Source: an uncultured Burkholderiaceae bacterium (GTDB lineage Bacteria; Pseudomonadota; Gammaproteobacteria; Burkholderiales; Burkholderiaceae). From it: 28,316 bases of DNA. This document shows, one piece after another, positions 7,608 through 15,311 of this stretch. Within the stretch, counting starts at the first letter, position 1, and each line of letters begins with the position of its first letter. Under the pieces are notes generated by a model. That model saw only the letters and a list, made by a program, of their open reading frames with translations, was not told where the DNA came from and did no database searches. The stretch is from assembly GCA_937871985.1 (NCBI GenBank), contig CALMPB010000256.1:1-28316 (forward strand), given 5' to 3'. A program made the position numbers and the translations under genes.

Positions 7608-8593
7608 TGAGTACACCGAATTCCTTTCACATGACACGCCGCCGGCTTCTCCAGGGGGCGCTGATGGCCGGCGCGGGCCTGGCGTTTCCGCAACTGGCGC
7701 GCGCCCAGCAGGGCGGGGGGCGTGTTCTGCAGCTAGGCTATATCGGGCCTTCCAGGAACCTGGTGAATCCTACCGGCTGGGCGTTGGCCAGCGGCGCCCT
7801 GGCGCGCGAGATCGCGCCCCTGGGCTACACCAGCGTCAACATCCATATGTTCCTCAACGGCCCCGATCTGAATGAAGCCTTTTTCTCCGGCGCCCTGGAT
7901 GTGGGCATCTATGGGGATACGCCTTCCACGGTGGCGAAGTCGCGCGGACTCGATGCGCGGCTCGTCGGCTTCGATCAAGTGGGCCTGGACGCCTGGCTGC
8001 TGACCCCGCAAGGGGGCGTGCGCAGCGTCAAAGAGCTGGAAGGCAAGACCGTGGCGGTGGCGCTGGGTTCGTACATGCATCGCTACGTGCTTGGCCTGCT
8101 CAAGAACGCCGGCATCCTGAAGACCACCAATATCGTCTACATGCTGCCGCGCGACGGCGCGCCCGCGCTGGAGAAGAAATCCATTGCCGCGTTTGCCGCC
8201 CCGATCGACAACGGCCCCTTGCTTATCGCCAAGGGTTTTCCGGTTCTCGACCAGGCCAGCCGGCATCCCGGCTTGGTGGGCTCTTCGCTGATCCAGGTTT
8301 CGGGGCCGGCGCTGCAGCGCTCGCCCGAGCTTCCCGCCGCGCTGCTGCGCTCACGGCAGGCCTCCATCAAGGAGATCCAGGCGGATCCCGAAAAATACTA
8401 TGCCTTTCACGCCCAGGCCAGCGGCTATCCCTTGGAAGTGGTGAAGATTTCCCACCCCATCTCCCAGTTCCCGCTGCAGGCTTACCCGCCCGAAGGCCTG
8501 AAGCTGTTGAACCAGGTCGAATCATTCCTGCTCGAGCAAAAGCTCATCCGCAAGCCGGTGGACATTGCGCAGTGGCAGGTAAAGGGGTTGTAG
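7607..8593 (+). CDS. SsuA/NrtA-like periplasmic substrate-binding protein with Tat-type signal
   Basis: A 328-residue solute-binding protein of the NMT1/SsuA/TauA class. The N-terminus carries a twin-arginine-like signal (TRRRLLQ at residues 10-16, a hydrophobic stretch, and cleavage after LARA at residue 33). The mature part starts with the family beta strand VLQLGYIGPS, and has LNEAFFSGALDVGIYGDTPS, the segment equivalent to the LxxGxxDxGxxGxxP motif of SsuA. The start is ATG 7607 in the TGATG overlap; a TTG three bases earlier is also open. The Tat signal is unusual for this class and could mean export in a folded state. It probably delivers a sulfonate or related oxyanion to SsuC/SsuB, but the ligand pocket is divergent from E. 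coli SsuA. Confidence 0.82.
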   Translation: MSTPNSFHMTRRRLLQGALMAGAGLAFPQLARAQQGGGRVLQLGYIGPSRNLVNPTGWALASGALAREIAPLGYTSVNIHMFLNGPDLNEAFFSGALDVGIYGDTPSTVAKSRGLDARLVGFDQVGLDAWLLTPQGGVRSVKELEGKTVAVALGSYMHRYVLGLLKNAGILKTTNIVYMLPRDGAPALEKKSIAAFAAPIDNGPLLIAKGFPVLDQASRHPGLVGSSLIQVSGPALQRSPELPAALLRSRQASIKEIQADPEKYYAFHAQASGYPLEVVKISHPISQFPLQAYPPEGLKLLNQVESFLLEQKLIRKPVDIAQWQVKGL

Positions 8594-8631
8594 CCCCAAC
8601 GCGATCTCCTTGATGAGTGTTAAGAAGCCCT

Positions 8632-9429
8632 ATGAAAACGCCACGCATTGAAAAACGCATTCTCGCCCGCATCGCCCCATGGCTGCTGCCCGTGGGCTTG
8701 TTGCTGGCATGGCAGCTGGCCGTGGAAACCGGCTTGTTGTCCACCCACATTTTGCCAGCGCCCACCAGCGTGCTGGCCACGGGATGGTCCATGACGCTGT
8801 CCGGCGAAATTTGGGATAACCTGGCCATCAGCGCCTACCGGGCCGCCGCCGGCTTTGCCATCGGGGGAGGGCTGGGGCTGCTGCTGGGCCTTGTAACCGG
8901 CCTGTCGCGCTGGAACGAATTGTTCCTGGACAGCACCGTGCAGATGGTGCGCAACATTCCGCACCTGGCACTCATTCCCCTGGTCATCGTGTGGTTCGGC
9001 ATTGGTGAAACCGCCAAGATATTCCTGGTGGCGCTGGGCACGGTCTTCCCGGTGTACATCAATACCTACTACGGCATCCGCCACCTGGATGCCGGCCTTA
9101 TCGAAATGGCGCGCAGCTACGGGCTTTCGGGCTGGGCGCTGTTTCGCCACGTGGTATTGCCGGGAGCGCTGCCTTCCATTCTGGTGGGTGTGCGGTTTTC
9201 GTTGGGGCTTATGTGGCTGACATTGATCGTGGCCGAAACCATTTCGGCCAATGCCGGCATCGGCTACCTGGCCATGAATGCGCGCGAGTTCATGCAGACC
9301 GACGTCATCGTCTTCGCCATTCTTACCTATGCCCTGCTTGGCAAGCTGGCCGACCTTGCCGCGCGCGGCCTGGAGCGCCACTGGCTCAAGTGGCATCCGA
9401 ATTTTCAGCTTTCAAAGGCGCCGGCATGA
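8632..9429 (+). CDS. ssuC: sulfonate-type ABC transporter permease
   Basis: A 265-residue inner-membrane permease with about six membrane helices. It resembles E. coli SsuC along its whole length: APWLLPVGLLLAWQLA near the N-terminus, MVRNIPHLALIPLVIVWFGI in the middle, and the coupling-helix EAA loop EMARSYGLSG followed by LPGALPSILVGVRFSLG. It also ends in NAREFMQTD and a final helix with a basic tail, as SsuC does. The ATG at 8632 fits family length; a GTG at 8617 in the same frame would add five residues. It follows the binding protein by 38 bases and precedes ssuB by 49. Together they form an importer for sulfonates or related compounds. Confidence 0.88.
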   Translation: MKTPRIEKRILARIAPWLLPVGLLLAWQLAVETGLLSTHILPAPTSVLATGWSMTLSGEIWDNLAISAYRAAAGFAIGGGLGLLLGLVTGLSRWNELFLDSTVQMVRNIPHLALIPLVIVWFGIGETAKIFLVALGTVFPVYINTYYGIRHLDAGLIEMARSYGLSGWALFRHVVLPGALPSILVGVRFSLGLMWLTLIVAETISANAGIGYLAMNAREFMQTDVIVFAILTYALLGKLADLAARGLERHWLKWHPNFQLSKAPA

Positions 9430-9478
9430 AAGGCGGCCGCCTGGCCCGGCCAAGGCTTAAATTTTCAAGGATTTCCTC

Positions 9479-10393
9479 ATGACTCAAGCTGCTCGCGGTT
9501 TACCCATAACGCTCAAGGGCGTGCAAAAACAGTTTGGCGCCAGAATCGTCTTGCACGACCTGGACCTGGCCATACCCGCCGGCCAGTTCGTGGCCGTGGT
9601 GGGCCGCAGCGGCTGCGGTAAAAGCACCTTGCTGCGCCTGCTTGCGGGGCTGGAAACCGCAACCGCCGGCGCCCTGCAAACCGAGAGGGATCAACATGCA
9701 GCCGCTATCGAGCATGCCGATGGCCGTCCGGCGGTTGCCGGCGCTACGTCAATCAAGCCGAAGCAAGACCTTCAGGCCGTTCGCGAAGACATACGGCTCA
9801 TGTTCCAGGATTCGCGCCTGCTGCCCTGGAAGTCGGTCATCGACAACGTGGGCCTGGGCTTGAAGGGAAGCTGGCGTCCGCAGGCGCGAGAAGCCCTGGA
9901 GGCCGTGGGCTTGCCGGATCGCGCCAATGACTGGCCCGCCGCGCTGTCCGGCGGCCAGCGGCAACGCGTGGCGCTGGCCCGCGCCTTGATCCACCGGCCC
10001 CGCCTGTTGCTGCTGGACGAACCGCTGGGCGCCCTGGACGCGCTGACCCGCATTGAAATGCAGCAGCTTATCGAAAAACTGTGGCGGCAGCACGGCTTTA
10101 CGGTGTTGCTGGTAACGCACGACGTCAGCGAAGCCGTATCCGTGGCCGATCGCGTCATTCTTATCGAAGAAGGCCGGATAGGCCTGGACTTGCTTGTGAA
10201 AGCCGACCACCCCCGAATACGCGGCTCCGCCCGCTTGGCGGCCCTGGAGGCGCAAGTGCTGAACCGCGTCCTCAACCAGTCGCAGCCGCCCGCCAATGCC
10301 GACTCCTTCCCCGCGTTGCAACCCTTCAAACCGTTCAGAACCATCCGGGCGGTGGGCGAAAAAGCAAAACGCAGGGCCGCGGTGGGTGGCTAG
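9479..10393 (+). CDS. ssuB: sulfonate-type ABC transporter ATPase
   Basis: A 304-residue ABC ATPase closely resembling E. coli SsuB. Walker [10 protein letters not shown] is at 42-50, the Q-loop Gln at 110, the signature LSGGQ at 156-160, Walker B LLLLDEP at 176-182 with Glu181, and the H-loop His214. [20 protein letters not shown] is a hallmark of this subfamily. It is about 50 residues longer than E. coli SsuB: roughly 30 extra residues lie between Walker A and the Q-loop (about 70-103), and the C-terminus is extended by about 30 basic residues. AAGGA lies ahead of the ATG. It is the last gene of the operon; the next gene is convergent. Confidence 0.9.
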   Translation: MTQAARGLPITLKGVQKQFGARIVLHDLDLAIPAGQFVAVVGRSGCGKSTLLRLLAGLETATAGALQTERDQHAAAIEHADGRPAVAGATSIKPKQDLQAVREDIRLMFQDSRLLPWKSVIDNVGLGLKGSWRPQAREALEAVGLPDRANDWPAALSGGQRQRVALARALIHRPRLLLLDEPLGALDALTRIEMQQLIEKLWRQHGFTVLLVTHDVSEAVSVADRVILIEEGRIGLDLLVKADHPRIRGSARLAALEAQVLNRVLNQSQPPANADSFPALQPFKPFRTIRAVGEKAKRRAAVGG

Positions 10394-10449
10394 GCCTTGC
10401 ATTGACTTCGCATGCTTGACCTCGGCGCTTGAACCAAGGAAACAGCGCA

Positions 10450-12105
10450 CTAGCCTTGCCGCGCGGCATCCGCCGAGGCCAGGGATTCAATCCGTTCGAA
10501 ATCCAGATCCTGCAGGGAATTGCGCACTTCGTTGAAGAAGTGCGCGCAGTCGGCATGCAATGGCGTGTGCACCTGCAGCCAGTTTTCAATGTCGCTGAAC
10601 TGGCCGCCCCGGGCCAGCCGGGCAAGCTCTTCGCGTATCTGCGCAGGCGGCATGGGCATCGGGGCGTGGCCGGCGCCTTCCGGAAGGCCGGGAGTGTCCG
10701 GAACCTGCACAACCTTGTCCAGCACGACGGTTTCGCTTGCAAGCGGCTTGGCCGCAATGGTGAAGCTGAAGCAACTGCCCTGGCCGGGTGTGCTGTCAAG
10801 CTGCAGTTCCCCGCCCATGTTCTGGACAATGTTTTGGGCTATGTAAAGCCCCAGCCCGGCACTGCCGGCGTGGGCGTGGACTTGGGCAAAGGCGTTGAAT
10901 ATGGTTGTTTGCGCCTCGGGGTCGACGCCGACGCCCGAGTCGCGAACGGCGAACTCGAGGGTCGCTTCGCCGTTGTCCTGGCCGGCGCTTACGGTCAGCC
11001 GGATATAGCCGTCATGGGTGAACTTGGCGGCGTTCGAGACAAGATTCAGCAAGACCTGCTGCAGGCGCCGGGGGTCGGCCAGAATCCGGGCGGGCAGCGG
11101 TGTGCGGGGTTCGAACTCGAAGCGGTTGTTCTGCCGGTGGCTCAAGCTGCGGGCGTGTTGAATCACGTCGTCCAGCAAGGCAGGTAAAGACACGGGCTCG
11201 GGTCGTATGGCCAGCGGCTGCAGCTCGTGTTTGGCGTATTCCATGATCTCGTCGATCAGGGTCAATTGATAGCTGGCGCTGCGCTCGATGGCGCGCAGGT
11301 GCCGGGTTTGCTCCGGCGTTCCCGTCTCGCTCAGCATCCGGGTGTAGCCCAGAATGGTCGCCAGCGGCGCGCGCAGGTCGTGGCTGATATAGCTTAGCGT
11401 TTCGCTTGCGGGCTGGCGTCCCGCGCCGCTGCCAGCGTCCTGCGCCGCCTGGCGCATGCGCTCCAGGCACATGATGACGAAGGCCGTGGTTCCGATAATG
11501 GGCAGAACAACCGCCAGCAGCGGTGTGGCCTTGTTCATCCAGTTCGAGTTGTCCATGATATGGAAGTCCGAACTGAAGTCGATCTGGCTGTAGTACAGGG
11601 CACGCAGTATCGTAAATGCAATCACTCCGCCAAAAATCCCCAGAAGCACCTGCCGGCCCAGCGAGGTGTCGCGCGCGGCCTGGGATTTCAGCGTCAAGGC
11701 GCCGCCGCCCATGCTTAACAGCCAGGCCGCCGCCACCAGCATGATGCGCACCTTGATGTCCGGCTGGACGATCAAGAACCAGAATACGCCGAAGGTGGCG
11801 GCGGCGGGCGCAAGCAGCAGCAAGAGCAGCCTGGATGGGTATTGGTAGTATTCGCGCAGCGAATGCCAGTAGACGGCCAAGCCCGCCAGAATAAGGCCGT
11901 TGGCGGGGGTCAGCGTGATCCTGGTGGGCAAATAAGGCGTAAACACGAACATGAAGCACCCGCCGGCGATAAGCAGCGAGCCGATCAGCCAGATGACCGC
12001 CGCGCGCCGCAAGGCCGAGGGAAAATGGCGGCGAGCCAGGCTCAGCACTGCGCCGTTGGCCAGTATCATCAGCGAGGCGATCAGAAGAGATGTTGCTGAA
12101 TCCAT
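10450..12105 (-). CDS. seven-helix sensor histidine kinase, orphan
   Basis: A 551-residue inner-membrane sensor kinase. The N-terminal 225 residues hold seven hydrophobic segments and no sizeable periplasmic domain. The HisKA domain contains the phosphoacceptor His242 in YISHDLRAPLATILGY. The HATPase domain has the N box (LLNLVSNAAKF), G1 (DSGVGVD) and G2 (GLGLYIAQN) motifs and ends GQGSCFSF. A C-terminal tail of about 100 residues after the ATPase contains a Pro-rich linker and a helical unit (IREELARLARGGQFSDIENWL) like the degenerate output domains of some betaproteobacterial kinases. There is no receiver domain and no response regulator next to it. The start at 12105 has little ribosome-binding sequence. 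The signal is unknown; the family may sense membrane or small-molecule cues. Confidence 0.88.
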   Translation of the reverse strand: MDSATSLLIASLMILANGAVLSLARRHFPSALRRAAVIWLIGSLLIAGGCFMFVFTPYLPTRITLTPANGLILAGLAVYWHSLREYYQYPSRLLLLLLAPAAATFGVFWFLIVQPDIKVRIMLVAAAWLLSMGGGALTLKSQAARDTSLGRQVLLGIFGGVIAFTILRALYYSQIDFSSDFHIMDNSNWMNKATPLLAVVLPIIGTTAFVIMCLERMRQAAQDAGSGAGRQPASETLSYISHDLRAPLATILGYTRMLSETGTPEQTRHLRAIERSASYQLTLIDEIMEYAKHELQPLAIRPEPVSLPALLDDVIQHARSLSHRQNNRFEFEPRTPLPARILADPRRLQQVLLNLVSNAAKFTHDGYIRLTVSAGQDNGEATLEFAVRDSGVGVDPEAQTTIFNAFAQVHAHAGSAGLGLYIAQNIVQNMGGELQLDSTPGQGSCFSFTIAAKPLASETVVLDKVVQVPDTPGLPEGAGHAPMPMPPAQIREELARLARGGQFSDIENWLQVHTPLHADCAHFFNEVRNSLQDLDFERIESLASADAARQG

Positions 12106-12269
12106 GTTTGGCTAATTCCGCTGCGATATCTTGGATGTGTACTGTGCCGGTTTCGTCTGCCTTGCACCGGCAGTGCTTGCGCTTCGCCCTTCGCGTTCAC
12201 GCATGATCCGGAAACGGAATAAGCCGTTATCGAGTTGAAGGGTGCCGGCGTTTTATCACATCCTGGCCG

Positions 12270-13853
12270 TCATTTTCCATTTTTTCCAAACGTCGCGATC
12301 CAATGTCGGGTCGAAGCGTCGTGAGGCCGGGATTTGCCCGAGGTCGAATCTGCGCCCGAGAGCTCCCGGGTGATGCCTTTGGCCAGCACCTTCCCGTATT
12401 CCACCCCCCACTGATCGAAGGGGTTGATGCCCCATACCACGCCCTGCACGAACACCTTGTGCTCGTACAGCGCCAGCAGGGCGCCCAGCGTGTAGGGCGA
12501 GAGCCTGGGCAGCACGATCAGGCTGGAAGGGCGGCCGCCCGCGTGGACGCGGTGCCGGGCCAGCCATGGCGCCTGTTCGCGATCCACGCCGGCGTCCAGG
12601 CATTCCCGCAAGGCGTCTTCGTAGGTTTTGCCGTTGAGCAGCGCTTCGCGCTGGGCCAGGCAGTTGGCCAGCAGGCTGGTGTGGTGGTCGGGCCATTTAT
12701 GGTCGGCCTGCTGGCACACGATGAAGTCCACCGGCGCGCCGTCGCTGCCCTGGTGCAGCCATTGGAAGAACGTGTGCTGCGCGTCCGTGCCCGGCATGCC
12801 CCACACCACCGGCCCCGTGGGCACGGCCACCGGATTGCCCGCCCGGTCCACCGACTTGCCCAGCGATTCCATATCCAGTTGCTGCAGGTAGGGCACCAAA
12901 TGGGCCAGCCGGAAATCGTACGGAGCGATATTAAGCGAACCATAGCCCAGCACGCTGCGGTTGGCGATGCCCGCCATGGCCATTTGAACCGGCGCATTGC
13001 GTTCGAACGGCGCCTGGGCGAAATGCGTATCCATGGCCGCCGCGCCCGCCTGCATGCCGGCCACCACGTCGGTGCCCACCGCCAGCGCGGTGGTGAGGCT
13101 GACCGCCGACCACAAGGAAAAGCGCCCGCCCACCCAGTCCCATAGCTTGAAGACGTGCGCCTGCGGCACACCCCAGGCCTGGGCCAGATCCGGCCGGGCG
13201 GTAATGGCGGCCATGTGCTCACAGGGGTTTTCCAGGCCGGCCGCTGCCAGCCACTCGCGCGCGCGCTGCCCGTTCTGCAAGGTCTCGGCCGTGGTGAACG
13301 ACTTGGAAGCCAGCACCACCAGGGTTTCGCGCGGGTCGAGCCCCGCCAGCGCGCCTTCCATGGCGTGGCCGTCGATATTGGCGGCAAAGCGCACCTGGCG
13401 CCATGCGCCCGCATAGCCGAACGCATTGATGGCCAGCCGCACGCCCCAGTCGCTGCCGCCGATGCCGATATGGATGATATTGCGCCAGCGCCGCTCGGAG
13501 TCGGCCTTCCGCACGAATTCATTCATGCGCTGGCGTTCGGCCGCCACTTCGCCCATCGGCGCGGGCGCGCGCAACGCCGTGTGCCAGGCCGCGCGGTGCT
13601 CGGTGACATTGGCGATTTCGCCGGAAAGCAGCTGGCCGCGCAGCTCGTCGAACTGCCGGGCCGCAAGCAGGACCTTGGCGGCGGCATCCAGCTCGCCCGA
13701 AGAAACCTGCCCGGTAATGTCCAGGCTGATGCCCGCGGCATCCAGCACCCGTAAATCGTTGGCATGCACAGACGCCGCCTTGGCGGCGGCGGTAAAGGCT
13801 TGCCATTCCGGCAACTGTTCAAGCGAAGGCAATTCAGGCGTAGGGCAGGTCAA
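12270..13853 (-). CDS. pgi: glucose-6-phosphate isomerase
   Basis: A 527-residue GPI, interconverting glucose-6-phosphate and fructose-6-phosphate. The sugar-binding motif GIGGSDWG is at 130-137, followed by ASKSFTTAETLQNG, WDWVGGRFSLWSAV (with the conserved Arg), and NPFDQWGVEYGKVLA with the active-site Lys near the C-terminus. The start is TTG 13853: an in-frame stop lies upstream, no ATG precedes residue 100, and GGAG sits five bases before the TTG. Residue 353 is Met (ATG codon, complement 12795-12797) in WGMPGTDAQH, where E. coli and animal enzymes have the catalytic Glu in GEPGTNGQH. Otherwise the active site looks intact, so whether this lineage uses another base or is impaired is open. 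The gene lies 93 bases after the Sel1-repeat gene but has its own promoter-like sequence. Confidence 0.94.
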   Translation of the reverse strand: MTCPTPELPSLEQLPEWQAFTAAAKAASVHANDLRVLDAAGISLDITGQVSSGELDAAAKVLLAARQFDELRGQLLSGEIANVTEHRAAWHTALRAPAPMGEVAAERQRMNEFVRKADSERRWRNIIHIGIGGSDWGVRLAINAFGYAGAWRQVRFAANIDGHAMEGALAGLDPRETLVVLASKSFTTAETLQNGQRAREWLAAAGLENPCEHMAAITARPDLAQAWGVPQAHVFKLWDWVGGRFSLWSAVSLTTALAVGTDVVAGMQAGAAAMDTHFAQAPFERNAPVQMAMAGIANRSVLGYGSLNIAPYDFRLAHLVPYLQQLDMESLGKSVDRAGNPVAVPTGPVVWGMPGTDAQHTFFQWLHQGSDGAPVDFIVCQQADHKWPDHHTSLLANCLAQREALLNGKTYEDALRECLDAGVDREQAPWLARHRVHAGGRPSSLIVLPRLSPYTLGALLALYEHKVFVQGVVWGINPFDQWGVEYGKVLAKGITRELSGADSTSGKSRPHDASTRHWIATFGKNGK

Positions 13854-13888
13854 AGCGGCTCCATAATCTTGTTTTTATGCTGCCCATT

Positions 13889-13918
13889 ATTGTAATGGAG
13901 GCGCTTTTTTCGTGTGAA
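13889..13918 (-). promoter_or_regulatory. candidate sigma-70 promoter of pgi
   Basis: On the minus strand TTCACA (13918-13913) and TACAAT (13894-13889) are 18 bases apart, four to five matches each to the consensus. Transcription would start near 13882, giving a leader of about 30 bases before the TTG start. The -10 sits in a small dyad (CCATTA, TTG, TAATGG; 13884-13898). Confidence 0.5.
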
Positions 13919-13938
13919 TTGCGCCCTTTAGCGCAATT
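13917..13938. terminator. stem-loop between the Sel1-repeat gene and pgi
   Basis: Perfect eight-base arms AATTGCGC and GCGCAATT enclose a six-base loop, eight bases beyond the stop of the Sel1-repeat gene on the minus strand. No T-run follows, so it may be a weak terminator. It overlaps the first bases of the candidate pgi -35, so read-through and initiation may interfere. Confidence 0.4.
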
Positions 13939-13946
13939 GGCCCGGA

Positions 13947-14996
13947 CTACGACGTTTTCAAATACGCATCCAGTTCTTTAAGTGCTTGGCCGGGCCGACT
14001 CATGGCTTCGGCCAAGGTTTGAGCACGCTTGACTTCCTCGGGTTTCATGTCTTGCTGCACGCGTTGCAGGTTCTGCACCCCCAACGCATTGCCGCCATTG
14101 GCTGCAAGCATGAACAAGGCGCATGCCGCCACCTTGTCCGCAGACACCCCGGCGCCTCTTACATACAGGATTCCCATTGCATTCAGGCTCAAGGCAAAGC
14201 CGCGTTGCGCGGCACGGCGATACCACTTCATGGCTGTTGCGTAATCCTTTTGCACACCCAGGCCCAGTTCATACAGCGAGCCTAGATTATGTTCGGACGG
14301 CGCGTAGCCTTGTGCGGCCGCCTTCATGTACCAGATGCGGGCCTGCTCGAAATTCTGTTCGATTCCGCGGCCGTTGCGGTAGGCCAGCGCCAGGTTGTGC
14401 TGACCTATGTCCGCGCCTTGTTCGGCGGACGCGAGAAACAGCCGGGCGGCAAGCGGAAAATCTTTCTCGACGCCCTCGCCGTTGGTCAGCATCAGGCCCA
14501 GATTGGCCATGGCCAGAGGATGGCCCTGTCGGGCCGCCAACTGATACCAGCGCGCAGCCTCTTGGTAGTTCTGCTTTACGCCATGCCCGTTCTGGTAGCG
14601 GACACCCAGGTTGTATTGGGCCATGGCCTCGCCCTGTATGGCGGCTTTTTCATACCACTTCACCGCTTCCGCATCGCTTTGCGGCACGCCCGCGCCCTTG
14701 CTGTAGGCCCACGCCAGATTGTTTTGCGCCCCGCTATGGCCCTGTTCGGCCGCCAGGCGATACCAATGCGCCGCTGCCGCGGGATCGGCGGATACGCCCT
14801 GGCCTTCATCGTAGGCGACGCCCATGCGGAACTGCGCCCGGGCGTCGCCCTTGGCGGCCAGCGGCCGCCATTCTTTCAAGGCCGTTGCGTAATCGCCGCG
14901 ATCGGCGGCTTTCACTCCGTCTTCGTATCCTGCATACGCCGAAGCGCTCGCGCCGAGAAGCAAGACTGCAAGCGTCAAACCGATTGAATTACGCAT
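13947..14996 (-). CDS. exported Sel1-repeat (TPR-like) protein
   Basis: A 349-residue protein with a cleavable signal peptide (residues 1-22, ending ASAYA). After a degenerate first unit (GVKAADRGDYATALKEWRPLAAKGD) come seven consecutive 36-residue Sel1 repeats, each of the form AQxNLGxxYxxGxGVxxDxxxAxxWYxxAAxQG. A charged helical C-terminus of about 50 residues follows. Sel1 repeats form alpha-alpha solenoids that bind proteins. Exported bacterial examples act in envelope processes, host interaction or as adaptor proteins, but no specific partner is evident. The gene lies directly upstream of pgi in the same direction and is divergent from the autotransporter gene. The start is the only Met consistent with the signal peptide. 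Confidence 0.9.
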   Translation of the reverse strand: MRNSIGLTLAVLLLGASASAYAGYEDGVKAADRGDYATALKEWRPLAAKGDARAQFRMGVAYDEGQGVSADPAAAAHWYRLAAEQGHSGAQNNLAWAYSKGAGVPQSDAEAVKWYEKAAIQGEAMAQYNLGVRYQNGHGVKQNYQEAARWYQLAARQGHPLAMANLGLMLTNGEGVEKDFPLAARLFLASAEQGADIGQHNLALAYRNGRGIEQNFEQARIWYMKAAAQGYAPSEHNLGSLYELGLGVQKDYATAMKWYRRAAQRGFALSLNAMGILYVRGAGVSADKVAACALFMLAANGGNALGVQNLQRVQQDMKPEEVKRAQTLAEAMSRPGQALKELDAYLKTS

Positions 14997-15311
14997 GGGG
15001 TTTCTCTGTTTTTGTGCGCCATGGGAACCGACCGGGCGGGCCGGGCACCTGGGCCAACGCCGCTATGGGGGAATATATCAGCGGCGAATCAAAAACGTTT
15101 CATCCAAACGAAGGAGATGCCAAAGGCTATACGCCGATTGAGCGGTTCTATAGGCCAGCCACGGTCCGCAGCGTGTGACGGCTAGTATCTTTGAGGCAAC
15201 AACCGGCCAATTAATTACCCTTCCAGTTTCTTTTCATCCGTTTGAATGACGGCCGATTTCCCTGTCTCGTCCAGAATAGGCAAAAAGTTTTGGTGACAAC
15301 TGGGGAGTCAT
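14997..15311. other. intergenic region between the Sel1-repeat gene and the autotransporter
   Basis: 315 bases between divergent genes with no convincing ORF. A dyad CGCCGCT (15058-15064) and AGCGGCG (15080-15086) encloses a 15-base AT-rich centre, close to the Sel1-gene start, and could be a regulator site. A second small dyad (CGTTT, six bases, AACG) lies near 15095. The half next to the autotransporter is AT-richer but shows no strong -35/-10 pair. GGGGAG at 15302-15307 is the ribosome-binding site of the autotransporter. Confidence 0.4.

Noticed and set aside
10394..10449. Possible terminator between ssuB and the histidine kinase gene.
   Set aside because: Only short, imperfect complementarity (CCTTG with CAAGG) over a long loop was seen.
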